Source: Vibrio ostreicida
GTDB lineage: Bacteria; Pseudomonadota; Gammaproteobacteria; Enterobacterales; Vibrionaceae
Reading direction: 5' to 3'
Length of the DNA stretch: 64,000 nt
Assembly: GCF_013074385.2 (NCBI RefSeq)
Contig: NZ_JABEYA020000011.1
Location: 22,583 to 86,582, forward strand
Shown in pieces: positions 31,405-40,379 of this stretch. How positions within the stretch are numbered: position 1 is the first letter of the stretch; each line of letters starts with the position of its first letter. The position numbers were made by a program, and so were the translations under genes. Below the pieces are notes generated by a model. That model worked only from the letters and a program-made list of their open reading frames with translations, made no database searches and was not told where the DNA came from.

Positions 31405-33366
31405 TTACTTCTTCAAATCAATGTTGTAGACGGCAAAACCGACATCATCTGTCGCGACACGCGTCATCGGATATTGACCTTTCTTATCAATAAACTCAGC
31501 GGCTTTGTCACTTGGAGACGTTTCAAAGCGAATATCGAGCGTGTTGTTAGATTGAATCGGTGCGAATGTCCAGTTGTTATCAGCACTTGGGGTCACTTGC
31601 CCTTTTTCTTGACTAACGCGGCTAATGTACGCGGCTACGACTGACCGGTTTTCATCGGGCGAATCAAAAGCGATAAACTCACTTCCTGTACCTGGGAACT
31701 TGCCACTGTATGCTCGGTAGTTGTTGGTGGCGATCAGAAAATCCTGATTCATATCGAGAGGTTTACCCTGATACGTTAGCTCTAAAATGCGTTCAGAATC
31801 TGGGTTCACCACACGACATTCGCCATCGTATTTGGCTGGTTGGGTGACATCGATCTGGTAGTTAACACCATCAATTACATCGAAGTTGTAAGTACGGAAA
31901 CCGTCCCAATCGATCAATTGTTGAGGGGCGGTGTTCTTGACGTCAATCTGTTTAAACTGACCGGCAGTACACTCTAACCATTCTTTGACGTCTGTGCCTT
32001 TGGCCTTCATCGCGACGAGCGTATTTGGGTATAAGTAAAGATCGGCGGCATTGCGGAACGTCAGCTGACCGGATTCTACCTCGGTAAAGTTGGCAGGATC
32101 GTTTTTACGGCCGCCTGCTTTAAACGGAGCCGCTGCAGAAAGAACGGGGAGATTCGCTAAATCAGGATCACCCTGAATAAATCGTTCAACGTAGTCTTTT
32201 TGCGCCAAGTTAACGATCTGCACCGTTGGGTCATCTTGGATGAGTGCGAGGAAACTGTACATTACATCGTTTGCTCGACCGATTGGCTGGTTAACGAAGT
32301 CACGTGTGCCCTTATGGTCAGCTTTGAGCGCAGCGACCATTTTTGGATCTGCGCTAGCTAAAGGCGTTTGCTTGTTTTTGTCGAATATAGGACGAGCTTC
32401 TGACTGGCCCTTCACCACCTTCCATTGACCACCTTGTTCTTTTAGCTCTAAGTCGATAACACCGACATGGCTACCCCAACGTCCAGGCATAACGGAAGCG
32501 ACGCCATTAATGGTGCCGTTTTGGTTATCGACTCCTTGGATGTTGTCAAAACCTTTACCAGGGAAGACCGCGTGTGAGTGACCAAATGCAATCGCGTCAA
32601 TGCCTTCGACTTCTGATAAGTAGTAAGTTGAGTTTTCTGCGCCTGCTTTGTAAGGGGCTGATGCTATGCCAGAGTGTGGAATGGCAACGATGACATCAGC
32701 GCCTTCTTTTTTCATCTCAGGAACAAGCTCTTCTGCGGTCTCTTTGATATCCTTCGCAAACACTTTACCTTCTAGGTTTTTCTTGTCCCACACCATGATT
32801 TGTGGTGGAACAAAGCCGATATAGCCCACTTTGATTTCATGCTCTGCACCATCAACATCTTTAAAGGTGTGCGTTTTGATGAGGTATGGCTTGAAGTAGT
32901 GTTGACCTGTTTTTTTAGCAAACACGTTCGCACTAACGTAAGGGAAGTTTGCATCGTTAATGGTTTCAGCAAGAAATTCAAGGCCATAATTAAACTCATG
33001 GTTGCCAATATTACCGACGTCGTAATTTAACAGGTTCATGGCTTTGTAGACGGGGTGGACTTCGTCTTTTTTGATGCCTTTACTCGCCATGTAGTCGCCC
33101 ATAGGGCTTCCTTGAATAAGGTCTCCGTTATCAACGAGCACGCTGTTATCGACTTCCGATCTGGCTTGCTTCACTAGGGTCGCTGTGCGTGTTAAGCCAA
33201 TTTTTTGCGAAGGCTTATCTTTGTAGTAGTCGTAATCCATCACGTTGGTATGGATATCGGTGGTTTCTACAATACGTAAGTGGATGGTGTCGGCCAATGT
33301 TGGACCAGCGGCTGTCAATAGCCCCGCTAATATACAAAGAGGTAGGGGTTTCACAGAGAATGTCAT
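31405..33366 (-). CDS. cpdB: Periplasmic 2',3'-cyclic phosphodiesterase / 3'-nucleotidase
   Basis: 653 residues from ATG at 33366, where GGAG lies eight bases upstream and a signal peptide follows ([20 protein letters not shown]); an in-frame ATG at 33426 would bury it. The enzyme hydrolyses 2',3'-cyclic nucleotides and 3'-AMP in the periplasm. The metallophosphatase domain shows [50 protein letters not shown] and [14 protein letters not shown]. The C-terminal nucleotidase domain has [20 protein letters not shown] and [15 protein letters not shown]. Close to E. coli CpdB over its full length (647). Confidence 0.95.
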   Translation of the reverse strand: MTFSVKPLPLCILAGLLTAAGPTLADTIHLRIVETTDIHTNVMDYDYYKDKPSQKIGLTRTATLVKQARSEVDNSVLVDNGDLIQGSPMGDYMASKGIKKDEVHPVYKAMNLLNYDVGNIGNHEFNYGLEFLAETINDANFPYVSANVFAKKTGQHYFKPYLIKTHTFKDVDGAEHEIKVGYIGFVPPQIMVWDKKNLEGKVFAKDIKETAEELVPEMKKEGADVIVAIPHSGIASAPYKAGAENSTYYLSEVEGIDAIAFGHSHAVFPGKGFDNIQGVDNQNGTINGVASVMPGRWGSHVGVIDLELKEQGGQWKVVKGQSEARPIFDKNKQTPLASADPKMVAALKADHKGTRDFVNQPIGRANDVMYSFLALIQDDPTVQIVNLAQKDYVERFIQGDPDLANLPVLSAAAPFKAGGRKNDPANFTEVESGQLTFRNAADLYLYPNTLVAMKAKGTDVKEWLECTAGQFKQIDVKNTAPQQLIDWDGFRTYNFDVIDGVNYQIDVTQPAKYDGECRVVNPDSERILELTYQGKPLDMNQDFLIATNNYRAYSGKFPGTGSEFIAFDSPDENRSVVAAYISRVSQEKGQVTPSADNNWTFAPIQSNNTLDIRFETSPSDKAAEFIDKKGQYPMTRVATDDVGFAVYNIDLKK

Positions 33367-33427
33367 GTTATAGGCTCCGAACATAGGATGAACTTTGCCG
33401 GAGAATGTAACAAATTGGTGTGTCATT

Positions 33428-33450
33428 AGTTTTTTACTCAGTAAAAAACT
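33428..33450. repeat. Perfect 23-bp palindrome upstream of cpdB
   Basis: AGTTTTTTACT and AGTAAAAAACT are exact reverse complements around a single C. It lies 62 bases before the cpdB start, where an operator would be expected. Its owner is not known; the Crp/Fnr-like gene downstream of cpdB is one candidate. Confidence 0.6.
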
Positions 33451-33554
33451 GTGATGTACGGCAATGACTTTGTCCTGTTTTTGCCAATGGCTAGGGAAAA
33501 TAACCCATTGGCGGGTCCCTATGCCAACTACTTATCATAAAAAGGTATAAAAAA

Positions 33555-33597
33555 TGAAATTTTAGAATTTCAGGTAATATGTCTCGGGCGCCATAAT
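33555..33597 (+). promoter_or_regulatory. Promoter region of cobA-cysDN, with inverted repeat
   Basis: TGAAATT-TTAG-AATTTCA (33555-33572) is an inverted repeat lying where an activator would touch the -35 region of a promoter with -10 CATAAT (33592-33597). The -35 itself is poor, as expected for CysB-dependent genes. CysB involvement is inferred from the pathway only. Confidence 0.4.
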
Positions 33598-33632
33598 GCT
33601 TCCATCAACAGCAAAGGAAGCATGATGGCGGT

Positions 33633-34490
33633 ATGGATACAATTTCTCAATTTCCACTCAATAACCCACGAGCTTTGCACGGAAGACAGTCTGCAGCGCT
33701 GAATGTCGGTCACAGTGTGCTTCGTCATGGTGAGGTAGCACTTGTTGGGGCAGGCCCAGGTGATATGGAGTTATTGACCATCAAAGCACTGCGGTTTCTT
33801 CAGCAGGCCGATGTGGTGCTCTATGACTACCTAGTGTCGGACGAGATTATGTCATTGGTTCCAAGCGACACCCGCTTGGTTTGTGTCGGAAAGCGCGCTG
33901 GCCATCATAGTGTGACTCAGGAAAAAACGAACCAACTGCTGGTTGAGTTTGCTCACAAACAACACCGTGTTGTGCGAATAAAAGGAGGGGATCCTTTTAT
34001 TTTTGGCCGAGGTGGTGAAGAGCTGGAAGTTCTGGCTGATGCTGGGGTTATCTTCCATGTTGTCCCCGGTATTACAGCCGCCGCTGGTGCAACCGCTTAT
34101 GCAGGGATTCCATTGACTCATCGTGATTATGCTCAGTCGGCGATGTTTATTACAGGGCATGTTAAAGCCGAAAGTGATCAGATGGATTGGTCAACGCTAG
34201 CGCGTGGGCATCAAACCTTGGTGATCTATATGGGGTTAATGAAATCTGACCATATCCAAAAACAGCTCATTGAACATGGGCGCGCTCCTCACACACCGAT
34301 TGCGATTATCGAACGCGGAACCCAATCCTGCCAGCAGGTCTTTAAAGGTCAGTTGGGAGACTTGGCCGTGCTTGCTAAGCAAGCCCAGTCTCCCTCGCTA
34401 ATCGTGATTGGTGAGGTGGTGGCTTTATCCGAAAAACTGGCTTGGTTTGAACCACAGCAAGCCCCGATACACCAGCGTCATTTCGCCTAA
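33633..34490 (+). CDS. cobA: Uroporphyrinogen-III C-methyltransferase
   Basis: 285 residues. It methylates uroporphyrinogen III at C2 and C7 to precorrin-2, the siroheme precursor required by sulfite reductase CysI. SUMT motifs: [71 protein letters not shown]. The first 30 residues are an extension before the core. AAGGAAG lies 12 bases upstream, a long spacing; an overlapping 26-codon reading from 33622 is closer to it. First gene of the sulfate activation operon. Confidence 0.93.
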   Translation: MDTISQFPLNNPRALHGRQSAALNVGHSVLRHGEVALVGAGPGDMELLTIKALRFLQQADVVLYDYLVSDEIMSLVPSDTRLVCVGKRAGHHSVTQEKTNQLLVEFAHKQHRVVRIKGGDPFIFGRGGEELEVLADAGVIFHVVPGITAAAGATAYAGIPLTHRDYAQSAMFITGHVKAESDQMDWSTLARGHQTLVIYMGLMKSDHIQKQLIEHGRAPHTPIAIIERGTQSCQQVFKGQLGDLAVLAKQAQSPSLIVIGEVVALSEKLAWFEPQQAPIHQRHFA

Positions 34491-34548
34491 CCCCAACATT
34501 TTCGTATTTGTCTGACGCTCATTATTGAGCAGCAAAGGAAGCACTACC

Positions 34549-35457
34549 ATGGACCAAGAACGTTTAACCCATTTGAAACAGCTAGAAGCGGAGAGTATTC
34601 ATATTATTCGTGAAGTCGCTGCGGAGTTTGATAATCCGGTCATGATGTATTCAATCGGAAAAGATTCATCTGTGATGTTACATCTTGCTCGCAAAGCTTT
34701 TTATCCGGGCAAAATTCCATTTCCTCTACTCCATGTGGATACGGATTGGAAATTCAAACAAATGATTGAATTTCGTGATCGTACTGCAGAGAAATATGGA
34801 TTCGAGCTTTTGGTCCATAAGAACCCAGAAGGACTTGCCATGGGTTGTAACCCATTTGTTCATGGGTCGTCAAAGCACACCGATATCATGAAAACACAAG
34901 GCTTAAAGCAAGCACTCAACCAACACGGTTTTGATGCCGCATTCGGTGGTGCCCGTCGAGACGAAGAAAAATCGCGTGCGAAAGAGCGGGTCTATTCTTT
35001 TCGTGATCAAAACCACACTTGGGATCCTAAAAACCAGCGCCCAGAACTTTGGCGTACCTATAACGGTCAGGTCAACAAAGGTGAAAGTATCCGGGTGTTC
35101 CCGCTCTCGAATTGGACAGAACTGGATATCTGGCAATACATCTACCTAGAAAACATTGAAATTGTGCCTTTGTACTTAGCAGACAAACGGCCTGTTGTTG
35201 AACGTGATGGCATGTTGATCATGGTGGATGATGAGCGTATGGAGCTCAAGCCAGGTGAGAAGATCGAAGAGAAAAGTGTTCGTTTCCGTACCCTTGGCTG
35301 CTATCCACTGACCGGCGCCATAGAGTCACAAGCCAATACTTTGACCGGTATTATTGAGGAAATGCTTGTTGCGACATCCAGTGAGCGCCAAGGGCGAGCG
35401 ATCGACCACGATCAGTCTGGATCGATGGAACTTAAGAAACGTCAAGGTTACTTCTAA
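34549..35457 (+). CDS. cysD: Sulfate adenylyltransferase subunit 2
   Basis: 302 residues, exactly the E. coli length, from ATG at 34549 (AAGGAAG upstream); an in-frame start at 34525 is not used in the family. The catalytic subunit makes APS from ATP and sulfate. The PP-loop is visible in [40 protein letters not shown] and [17 protein letters not shown] are strongly conserved. Works as a complex with CysN. Confidence 0.97.
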   Translation: MDQERLTHLKQLEAESIHIIREVAAEFDNPVMMYSIGKDSSVMLHLARKAFYPGKIPFPLLHVDTDWKFKQMIEFRDRTAEKYGFELLVHKNPEGLAMGCNPFVHGSSKHTDIMKTQGLKQALNQHGFDAAFGGARRDEEKSRAKERVYSFRDQNHTWDPKNQRPELWRTYNGQVNKGESIRVFPLSNWTELDIWQYIYLENIEIVPLYLADKRPVVERDGMLIMVDDERMELKPGEKIEEKSVRFRTLGCYPLTGAIESQANTLTGIIEEMLVATSSERQGRAIDHDQSGSMELKKRQGYF

Positions 35458-35475
35458 GGATTGAGGACAAAGAAA

Positions 35476-36888
35476 ATGAATAATGCAGTTGAAGCTCAAT
35501 TAGAAGAGCTTGGTATTGAAGGCTACCTAAAACAACATCAATACAAGTCACTACTTAGATTCTTAACGTGTGGCTCGGTAGATGATGGAAAAAGTACGCT
35601 GATTGGTCGCTTGCTTCACGATTCCAAACAGATTTATGAAGATCAGTTGGCTGCCGTTCACAATGATAGCCAACGAGTCGGTACGACGGGGGATCGACCT
35701 GATTTGGCTTTGCTGGTGGATGGTTTACAAGCAGAGAGGGAACAAGGGATCACAATTGATGTTGCCTATCGTTACTTCTCGACTCAGAAACGTAAATTTA
35801 TTATTGCGGATACACCTGGGCATGAGCAGTACACACGTAATATGGCAACGGGCGCATCGACTTGTGATCTTGCGGTGATTTTGATTGATGCGCGTAAAGG
35901 CATATTGGATCAGACTCGTCGTCATTCGTTTATCTCCAATCTGCTTGGTATTAAGCATTTTGTTGTTGCAGTGAACAAAATGGACTTGGTCGATTATTCT
36001 CAGCAGCGATTTGAACAAATTCGGGACGAGTATCTGGCGTTTTCGAATAACCTTAACGGGGACACCCAGATTGAGATCATTCCACTGTCGGCATTGGAGG
36101 GTGACAATGTTGTGGATTCGAGTTCGAAAATGGCGTGGTTTGACGGCCCGTCTTTGCTTGATTTACTTGAAACGATCGACGTGGAAAGCCAAAAGGAGCG
36201 GGGTGAATTTCGTTTTCCTGTTCAATACGTCAATCGCCCTAATCTCGATTTTCGTGGCTTCTCAGGCACCATTTCTTCTGGGAGTATCCGCGTTGGAGAT
36301 CACATCAAGGCATTACCTTCCGGTAAAACCTCCAAAGTGACCCGCATTGTCACTTTCGATGGTGATTTGGAGCATGCGCAGGCTGGGCTTGCGGTGACGC
36401 TAACACTCGATGATGAGATTGATATCAGCCGTGGCGATCTTATTGTCGAGCAATCATCTCAGGTGGAATCGAGTAACCGCCTTTTGGCTGATGTGGTTTG
36501 GATGACTGAGCAGCCGCTTCAAATTGGGCGTGAATATGCTGTCAAAATTGCGGGCAAACAAACGTTTGGTCAAGTGACTGTGATCCGTCATCAGTATGAC
36601 ATCAATAACCTCTCGACGTATCCGACAGAGGCGTTGCCCTTAAACGGGATTGGTTTATGCGAATGGCGTTTAAACGAATCAGTCGCGATGGATAGCTACA
36701 ACACGGTGCAGGATACCGGCGGCTTTATCATCATAGATCGACTCACCAATGTCACCGTGGGGGCAGGTTTAATTCGTGATGCGTTAGCACAGCGGCAGTC
36801 TTCTCCTCAGGAACGTATGGGGGCCTTTGAGAACGAACTTAAAGCTCTAATTATGAAGCATTTTCCTGAGTGGGATGCGAATATTTAA
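35476..36888 (+). CDS. cysN: Sulfate adenylyltransferase subunit 1 (GTPase)
   Basis: 470 residues. An EF-Tu-like GTPase that drives the unfavourable CysD reaction. G1 is [21 protein letters not shown]3 is [20 protein letters not shown] and G4 is [11 protein letters not shown]-terminal beta-barrel domains follow. The start at 35476 was chosen over an upstream in-frame codon at 35461 because the family begins close to there. It is not fused to an APS kinase; cysC is separate. Confidence 0.96.
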   Translation: MNNAVEAQLEELGIEGYLKQHQYKSLLRFLTCGSVDDGKSTLIGRLLHDSKQIYEDQLAAVHNDSQRVGTTGDRPDLALLVDGLQAEREQGITIDVAYRYFSTQKRKFIIADTPGHEQYTRNMATGASTCDLAVILIDARKGILDQTRRHSFISNLLGIKHFVVAVNKMDLVDYSQQRFEQIRDEYLAFSNNLNGDTQIEIIPLSALEGDNVVDSSSKMAWFDGPSLLDLLETIDVESQKERGEFRFPVQYVNRPNLDFRGFSGTISSGSIRVGDHIKALPSGKTSKVTRIVTFDGDLEHAQAGLAVTLTLDDEIDISRGDLIVEQSSQVESSNRLLADVVWMTEQPLQIGREYAVKIAGKQTFGQVTVIRHQYDINNLSTYPTEALPLNGIGLCEWRLNESVAMDSYNTVQDTGGFIIIDRLTNVTVGAGLIRDALAQRQSSPQERMGAFENELKALIMKHFPEWDANI

Positions 36889-36903
36889 TCGAGTAGGTAA
36901 CGT

Positions 36904-38631
36904 ATGATGTGGCAACAAGGATTTGTGCTCACACTATTATTGGTCGTGGTAGTCTGTCTTATCGCAACGCGAATAAAGCCGAGCTTTATTTTTGCGGGTG
37001 CCGCATTTTTGGCTTTTTTGGCGGGTATGATTGAGCTCGGTGAAGTGGCGACAAACTTTACCAACTCTTCTCTATTGACTCTGGTGTTGTTGATCTTGGC
37101 GTCCAGCGCCTTGGAAAAAACCCTTCTGATCAGTTGGGTCAGCCGTTCTTTGGCGACGGGGAAACTTGGGTCCGTGGTCGCTAAGCTTGGCATCTCAACA
37201 GCACTATTATCATCGTTTACAAATAATACGGCGGTGGTGGTGTCTCTGATTGGCGCGATTAAACGTAATCAGACTCACGCTCCGTCAAAGCTATTGATCC
37301 CTTTGTCCTATGCGGCCATTTTAGGCGGGACTCTGACCTTAATCGGTACGTCGACTAACCTTATCATTAATAGCTTTGTTGAAGATGCTGGACTGCCCAG
37401 CTTGGGTTTTTTTGCCCCGACTATCATCGGCTTATCGGTGCTTGTTGCGGGCTTGTTGATCTTGATCCCACTGAGTTATCTGCTGCCCAGTTATGATGAT
37501 GATCATCAAGAAGATCTGCCTTATTTTCTTGAGGCGATTGTCGAGCCCGGTTCGCCGCTGGTTGATCGAAGCGTGAGTGAGAACAAACTGCGAGCTTTAC
37601 GCAAATTATTCCTTGCAGAAGTCATTCGTCACGGTGAAACCATTACCTCTGTTGAACCGGATTTTATCTTAAAGGCCCAAGACCGTTTATTATTTTGTGG
37701 GGATATAGAAAGTGTTGCGACATTACAGGAAATCCGTGGCCTGACCTTATTTGGTCAACATCACCTCAATGGTCAACGTTTTTTAGAGGTCGTGGTGAGC
37801 TCATCGGCCAGTTTTTGTCACAAGACCCTGAAATCGAGCCAATTTCGTGACCGTTTTGATGCGGTTGTGGTAGCCATTCGTCGAGGACATGAACGGCTGC
37901 AGGGCGGGCTGGGCAACATCGAACTCAATGCTGGTGATACCTTAGTATTGGTGCCGGGCAAACGTTTTGAAGAAGAACGCAGCAAGCACGGCAAAGAGTT
38001 TGTATTGATTAACGATCTGGATTCGAGTGCTCGTCTGGATGCGCATAAATCCAGCTTGGTGTTACTTGGCTTTACGGGGGCAATTGCTGCGGCACTACTC
38101 GATGTGGTTCCACTCATCAAAGGGTTATCTCTCTATCTGATCACACTTATTTTATTTGGCATCATACAGCTAGGTGAATTACGACGTCGTTTCCCCGTTG
38201 ATCTGATCGTCATTGTGGGTTCCGCTTTGTCGATTGCTCAATTAATACTATCAACTGGGTTGTCCGAAAAGCTCGGGGCTCTTTTTATACAAACCTTCAA
38301 TGGCTGGGGGGTAATAGGCGCACTCATCGCCACCTATTTTTTCACTTTGATTTTGACAGAACTGGTGACGAATAATGCGGCGGCGGCTTTAGCATTTCCT
38401 CTTGGCTATAGTATGTCGATGGCTTATGGCGTTGACCCTATGCCTTTCATCATGGCGGTATTATTCGGAGCGAGCGCCAGTTTTATCTCCCCTTATGGGT
38501 ATCAAACGAATCTACTTGTTTATAGCGTTGGAAATTACAAACTGACAGATTACATCAGAGTGGGTCTGCCCGTATCGATTGTCTATTCGGCATTGGTATT
38601 AATGTTGATTCCCCAGTTTTTTCCATTTTAA
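36904..38631 (+). CDS. SLC13-type sulfate transporter with TrkA-C domains
   Basis: 575 residues. N-terminal (about 1-190) and C-terminal (about 380-575) membrane blocks of the ArsB/DASS type flank two cytoplasmic TrkA-C (RCK_C) domains (about 205-375), marked by [20 protein letters not shown] and [23 protein letters not shown]13 signature-like stretches are [30 protein letters not shown] and [20 protein letters not shown]. Placed between cysN and cysC with 15 and 11 base gaps, it is the likely sulfate importer of this operon; the substrate is inferred from context. Confidence 0.88.
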   Translation: MMWQQGFVLTLLLVVVVCLIATRIKPSFIFAGAAFLAFLAGMIELGEVATNFTNSSLLTLVLLILASSALEKTLLISWVSRSLATGKLGSVVAKLGISTALLSSFTNNTAVVVSLIGAIKRNQTHAPSKLLIPLSYAAILGGTLTLIGTSTNLIINSFVEDAGLPSLGFFAPTIIGLSVLVAGLLILIPLSYLLPSYDDDHQEDLPYFLEAIVEPGSPLVDRSVSENKLRALRKLFLAEVIRHGETITSVEPDFILKAQDRLLFCGDIESVATLQEIRGLTLFGQHHLNGQRFLEVVVSSSASFCHKTLKSSQFRDRFDAVVVAIRRGHERLQGGLGNIELNAGDTLVLVPGKRFEEERSKHGKEFVLINDLDSSARLDAHKSSLVLLGFTGAIAAALLDVVPLIKGLSLYLITLILFGIIQLGELRRRFPVDLIVIVGSALSIAQLILSTGLSEKLGALFIQTFNGWGVIGALIATYFFTLILTELVTNNAAAALAFPLGYSMSMAYGVDPMPFIMAVLFGASASFISPYGYQTNLLVYSVGNYKLTDYIRVGLPVSIVYSALVLMLIPQFFPF

Positions 38632-38642
38632 AGGATCGAATT

Positions 38643-39260
38643 ATGAATATGGACACGCGGTCTAAAGAGACCAATATCGTCTGGCATAGACACAATATTG
38701 ATAAGGCTTTTCGCGCTCAATCAAAAAGACAAAAACCGGTTGTGATGTGGTTTACGGGTTTATCTGGTGCGGGTAAGTCAACGGTGGCAGGGGCATTAGA
38801 AAACGCGTTAGCCAACTTGGGATATCATACCTATCTATTGGATGGTGATAATGTCCGTCACGGGCTGTGCAGTGACCTTGGATTTTCAGAGCAAGATCGC
38901 CGCGAGAATATTCGCCGTATTGGTGAGCTGGCAAAACTGATGGTAGATGCTGGATTGATTGTACTGTCGGCCTTTATTTCTCCACATCGGGAAGAAAGGC
39001 AATTGGTTCGGGATTTGTTCCCACAAGATGAGTTTCTTGAAGTGTTTGTTAACGCGTCTCTGGAAGTGTGTGAACAACGCGATCCTAAAGGGCTTTACAA
39101 AAAAGCGCGAGCGGGGGAGATAAGCCACTTTACTGGCATTGATTCGGATTATGAGGCGCCTCTCAAAGCAGAGGTGAACTTGCTGGCGGGTGAACAGCCT
39201 TTGGATGCGCTGGTGAGCGAGTGTCTCGACGTACTCAGACAGCGCAGTATCATTGCATAA
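38643..39260 (+). CDS. cysC: Adenylylsulfate kinase
   Basis: 205 residues. It phosphorylates APS to PAPS. The P-loop is GLSGAGKST at residues 39-47. [20 protein letters not shown] binds APS, and [16 protein letters not shown] and [20 protein letters not shown] form the lid. Last gene of the operon; a strong bidirectional terminator starts inside its stop codon. Confidence 0.96.
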   Translation: MNMDTRSKETNIVWHRHNIDKAFRAQSKRQKPVVMWFTGLSGAGKSTVAGALENALANLGYHTYLLDGDNVRHGLCSDLGFSEQDRRENIRRIGELAKLMVDAGLIVLSAFISPHREERQLVRDLFPQDEFLEVFVNASLEVCEQRDPKGLYKKARAGEISHFTGIDSDYEAPLKAEVNLLAGEQPLDALVSECLDVLRQRSIIA

Positions 39261-39288
39261 TAAAAGCTTCCGTCTGGAAGCTTTTATT
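39259..39288. terminator. Bidirectional terminator between cysC and cheX
   Basis: A perfect 13-bp stem (AATAAAAGCTTCC with GGAAGCTTTTATT) and a 4-base loop. A- and T-runs on both sides serve both convergent genes; it begins within the cysC stop and ends next to the cheX stop. Confidence 0.92.
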
Positions 39289-39750
39289 TTACTCGAAACA
39301 GATTTCGATAAACGCATTACCCCATTGAGAGTTGAACGGCATGATAATGATGGCGCCTTCACATTTGTGACGGATGGTGTGTCCTTTCCCTGACACCACC
39401 ACGGGTGTCGCCATATCAAAATCAAACCCACTTTCGGAGAGAATGCGTTTTGCGCCACCGGCGACCATGTTGGTAATTTCACCGACCATATCAGTGATCT
39501 CATCATTAAGGCCGTTTGGACGTTCTCCCAACATATTCTCCATAATTTCGAGTGCGAGATTTTCATCAAACGTAATAGACATAGAACCGCGAGTCTGCTG
39601 ACCAACCATCCCAATTAAACCTGACACATCCCCGCGAGCAATTTCATCTTTCTTCACTCGGGGTTTCTGTGGCTTCAATTCCAGAGAAGCCATCGTTTTT
39701 AGCACATTCATCAGTGAAGCTAGAAACGGGTTTACAAATTCAGCGCGCAT
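39289..39750 (-). CDS. cheX: CheX-type chemotaxis phosphatase
   Basis: 153 residues. CheX/CheC/FliY-type phosphatases remove phosphate from CheY. The catalytic E-x-x-N motif is in DEITDMVGEITNMVAGGAKR. GSMSITFDENLALEIMENML and the C-terminal MPFNSQWGNAFIEICFE complete the fold. In vibrios this gene is found next to zur, as here, away from the main chemotaxis clusters. The precise partner cannot be told. Confidence 0.82.
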   Translation of the reverse strand: MRAEFVNPFLASLMNVLKTMASLELKPQKPRVKKDEIARGDVSGLIGMVGQQTRGSMSITFDENLALEIMENMLGERPNGLNDEITDMVGEITNMVAGGAKRILSESGFDFDMATPVVVSGKGHTIRHKCEGAIIIMPFNSQWGNAFIEICFE

Positions 39751-39765
39751 AATCTTCTTCTATTT

Positions 39766-40230
39766 TTATTCTGCCTGTCCATTTGAGCATGACTGACAAA
39801 CTCCGTGAGACTCAATCACATGGTTTGTGATCGTAAATCCATGTTTTTTTGCGTTACTCGCCAGTGACGTTATCAAACTCTCATCTTGCAGCTCGATAAC
39901 GTTGCTGCATTTATCGCAAATCAGCAAATGTGAATAGTGCTTGTTTGCGTTACCCGAGCAACACTGAATAAAGCTGTTGGTCGACTCAACTCGATGTATG
40001 AACCCTTGCTCTAAGAGAAAATCAAGCGCGCGATATACTGTCGGTGGTTTCGCTTGAGGTTCGCTCTTCTTTAAGTCTTCCAATAACTCGTACGCAGTAG
40101 ACGACTTGGGACTGGAACATATTAGCTCAAATACCCGTTTTCTCTGGGGCGTTAATCTGACCCCTCGTGTCGTACAAATCCCTTCTATTTGTTTTACCAG
40201 TTTGTGGTCCAAATTTTTCACCATAACCAT
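39766..40230 (-). CDS. zur: Zinc uptake regulator Zur (Fur family)
   Basis: 154 residues. The N-terminal winged helix (RGVRLTPQRKRVFELICSS, PPTVYRALDFLLEQGFIHRV) binds DNA. The C-terminal metal-binding half has HLLICDKCSNVIEL and VCQSC, the two CxxC pairs of the structural zinc site. Zur represses zinc import genes. ATG at 40230 or 40224 may be used. The family choice (Zur, not Fur) rests on the CDKC/CQSC pattern and the position beside dusA. A Zur-box-like site lies directly upstream. Confidence 0.88.
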   Translation of the reverse strand: MVMVKNLDHKLVKQIEGICTTRGVRLTPQRKRVFELICSSPKSSTAYELLEDLKKSEPQAKPPTVYRALDFLLEQGFIHRVESTNSFIQCCSGNANKHYSHLLICDKCSNVIELQDESLITSLASNAKKHGFTITNHVIESHGVCQSCSNGQAE

Positions 40231-40234
40231 TGGA

Positions 40235-40257
40235 CTTTAGTAATAATATACCATTTC
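40235..40257. promoter_or_regulatory. Zur-box-like operator upstream of zur
   Basis: Read on the minus strand the site starts GAAATGGTATATTATTAC and agrees with the 23-bp enterobacterial Zur consensus (GAAATGTTATA half and its mirror) at 15 of the first 18 positions; the last five bases do not match. It lies five bases before the zur start, suggesting autoregulation or control of a formerly divergent gene. Confidence 0.45.
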
Positions 40258-40379
40258 TGGGTGAATTTCGTTTATCAGTCTTTATTATTCTGATATTTAA
40301 GTCAGTGGTTTTCACTATAAACGCACTGATTTTGCGTTACTTCCTATACGTTACCCTATCTTTTCGCAAAACGATACCG

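Noticed and set aside
38886..39614. 242-codon minus-strand frame across cysC and cheX
   Set aside because: It crosses the shared terminator and both well-supported genes in other frames; no recognisable domain.
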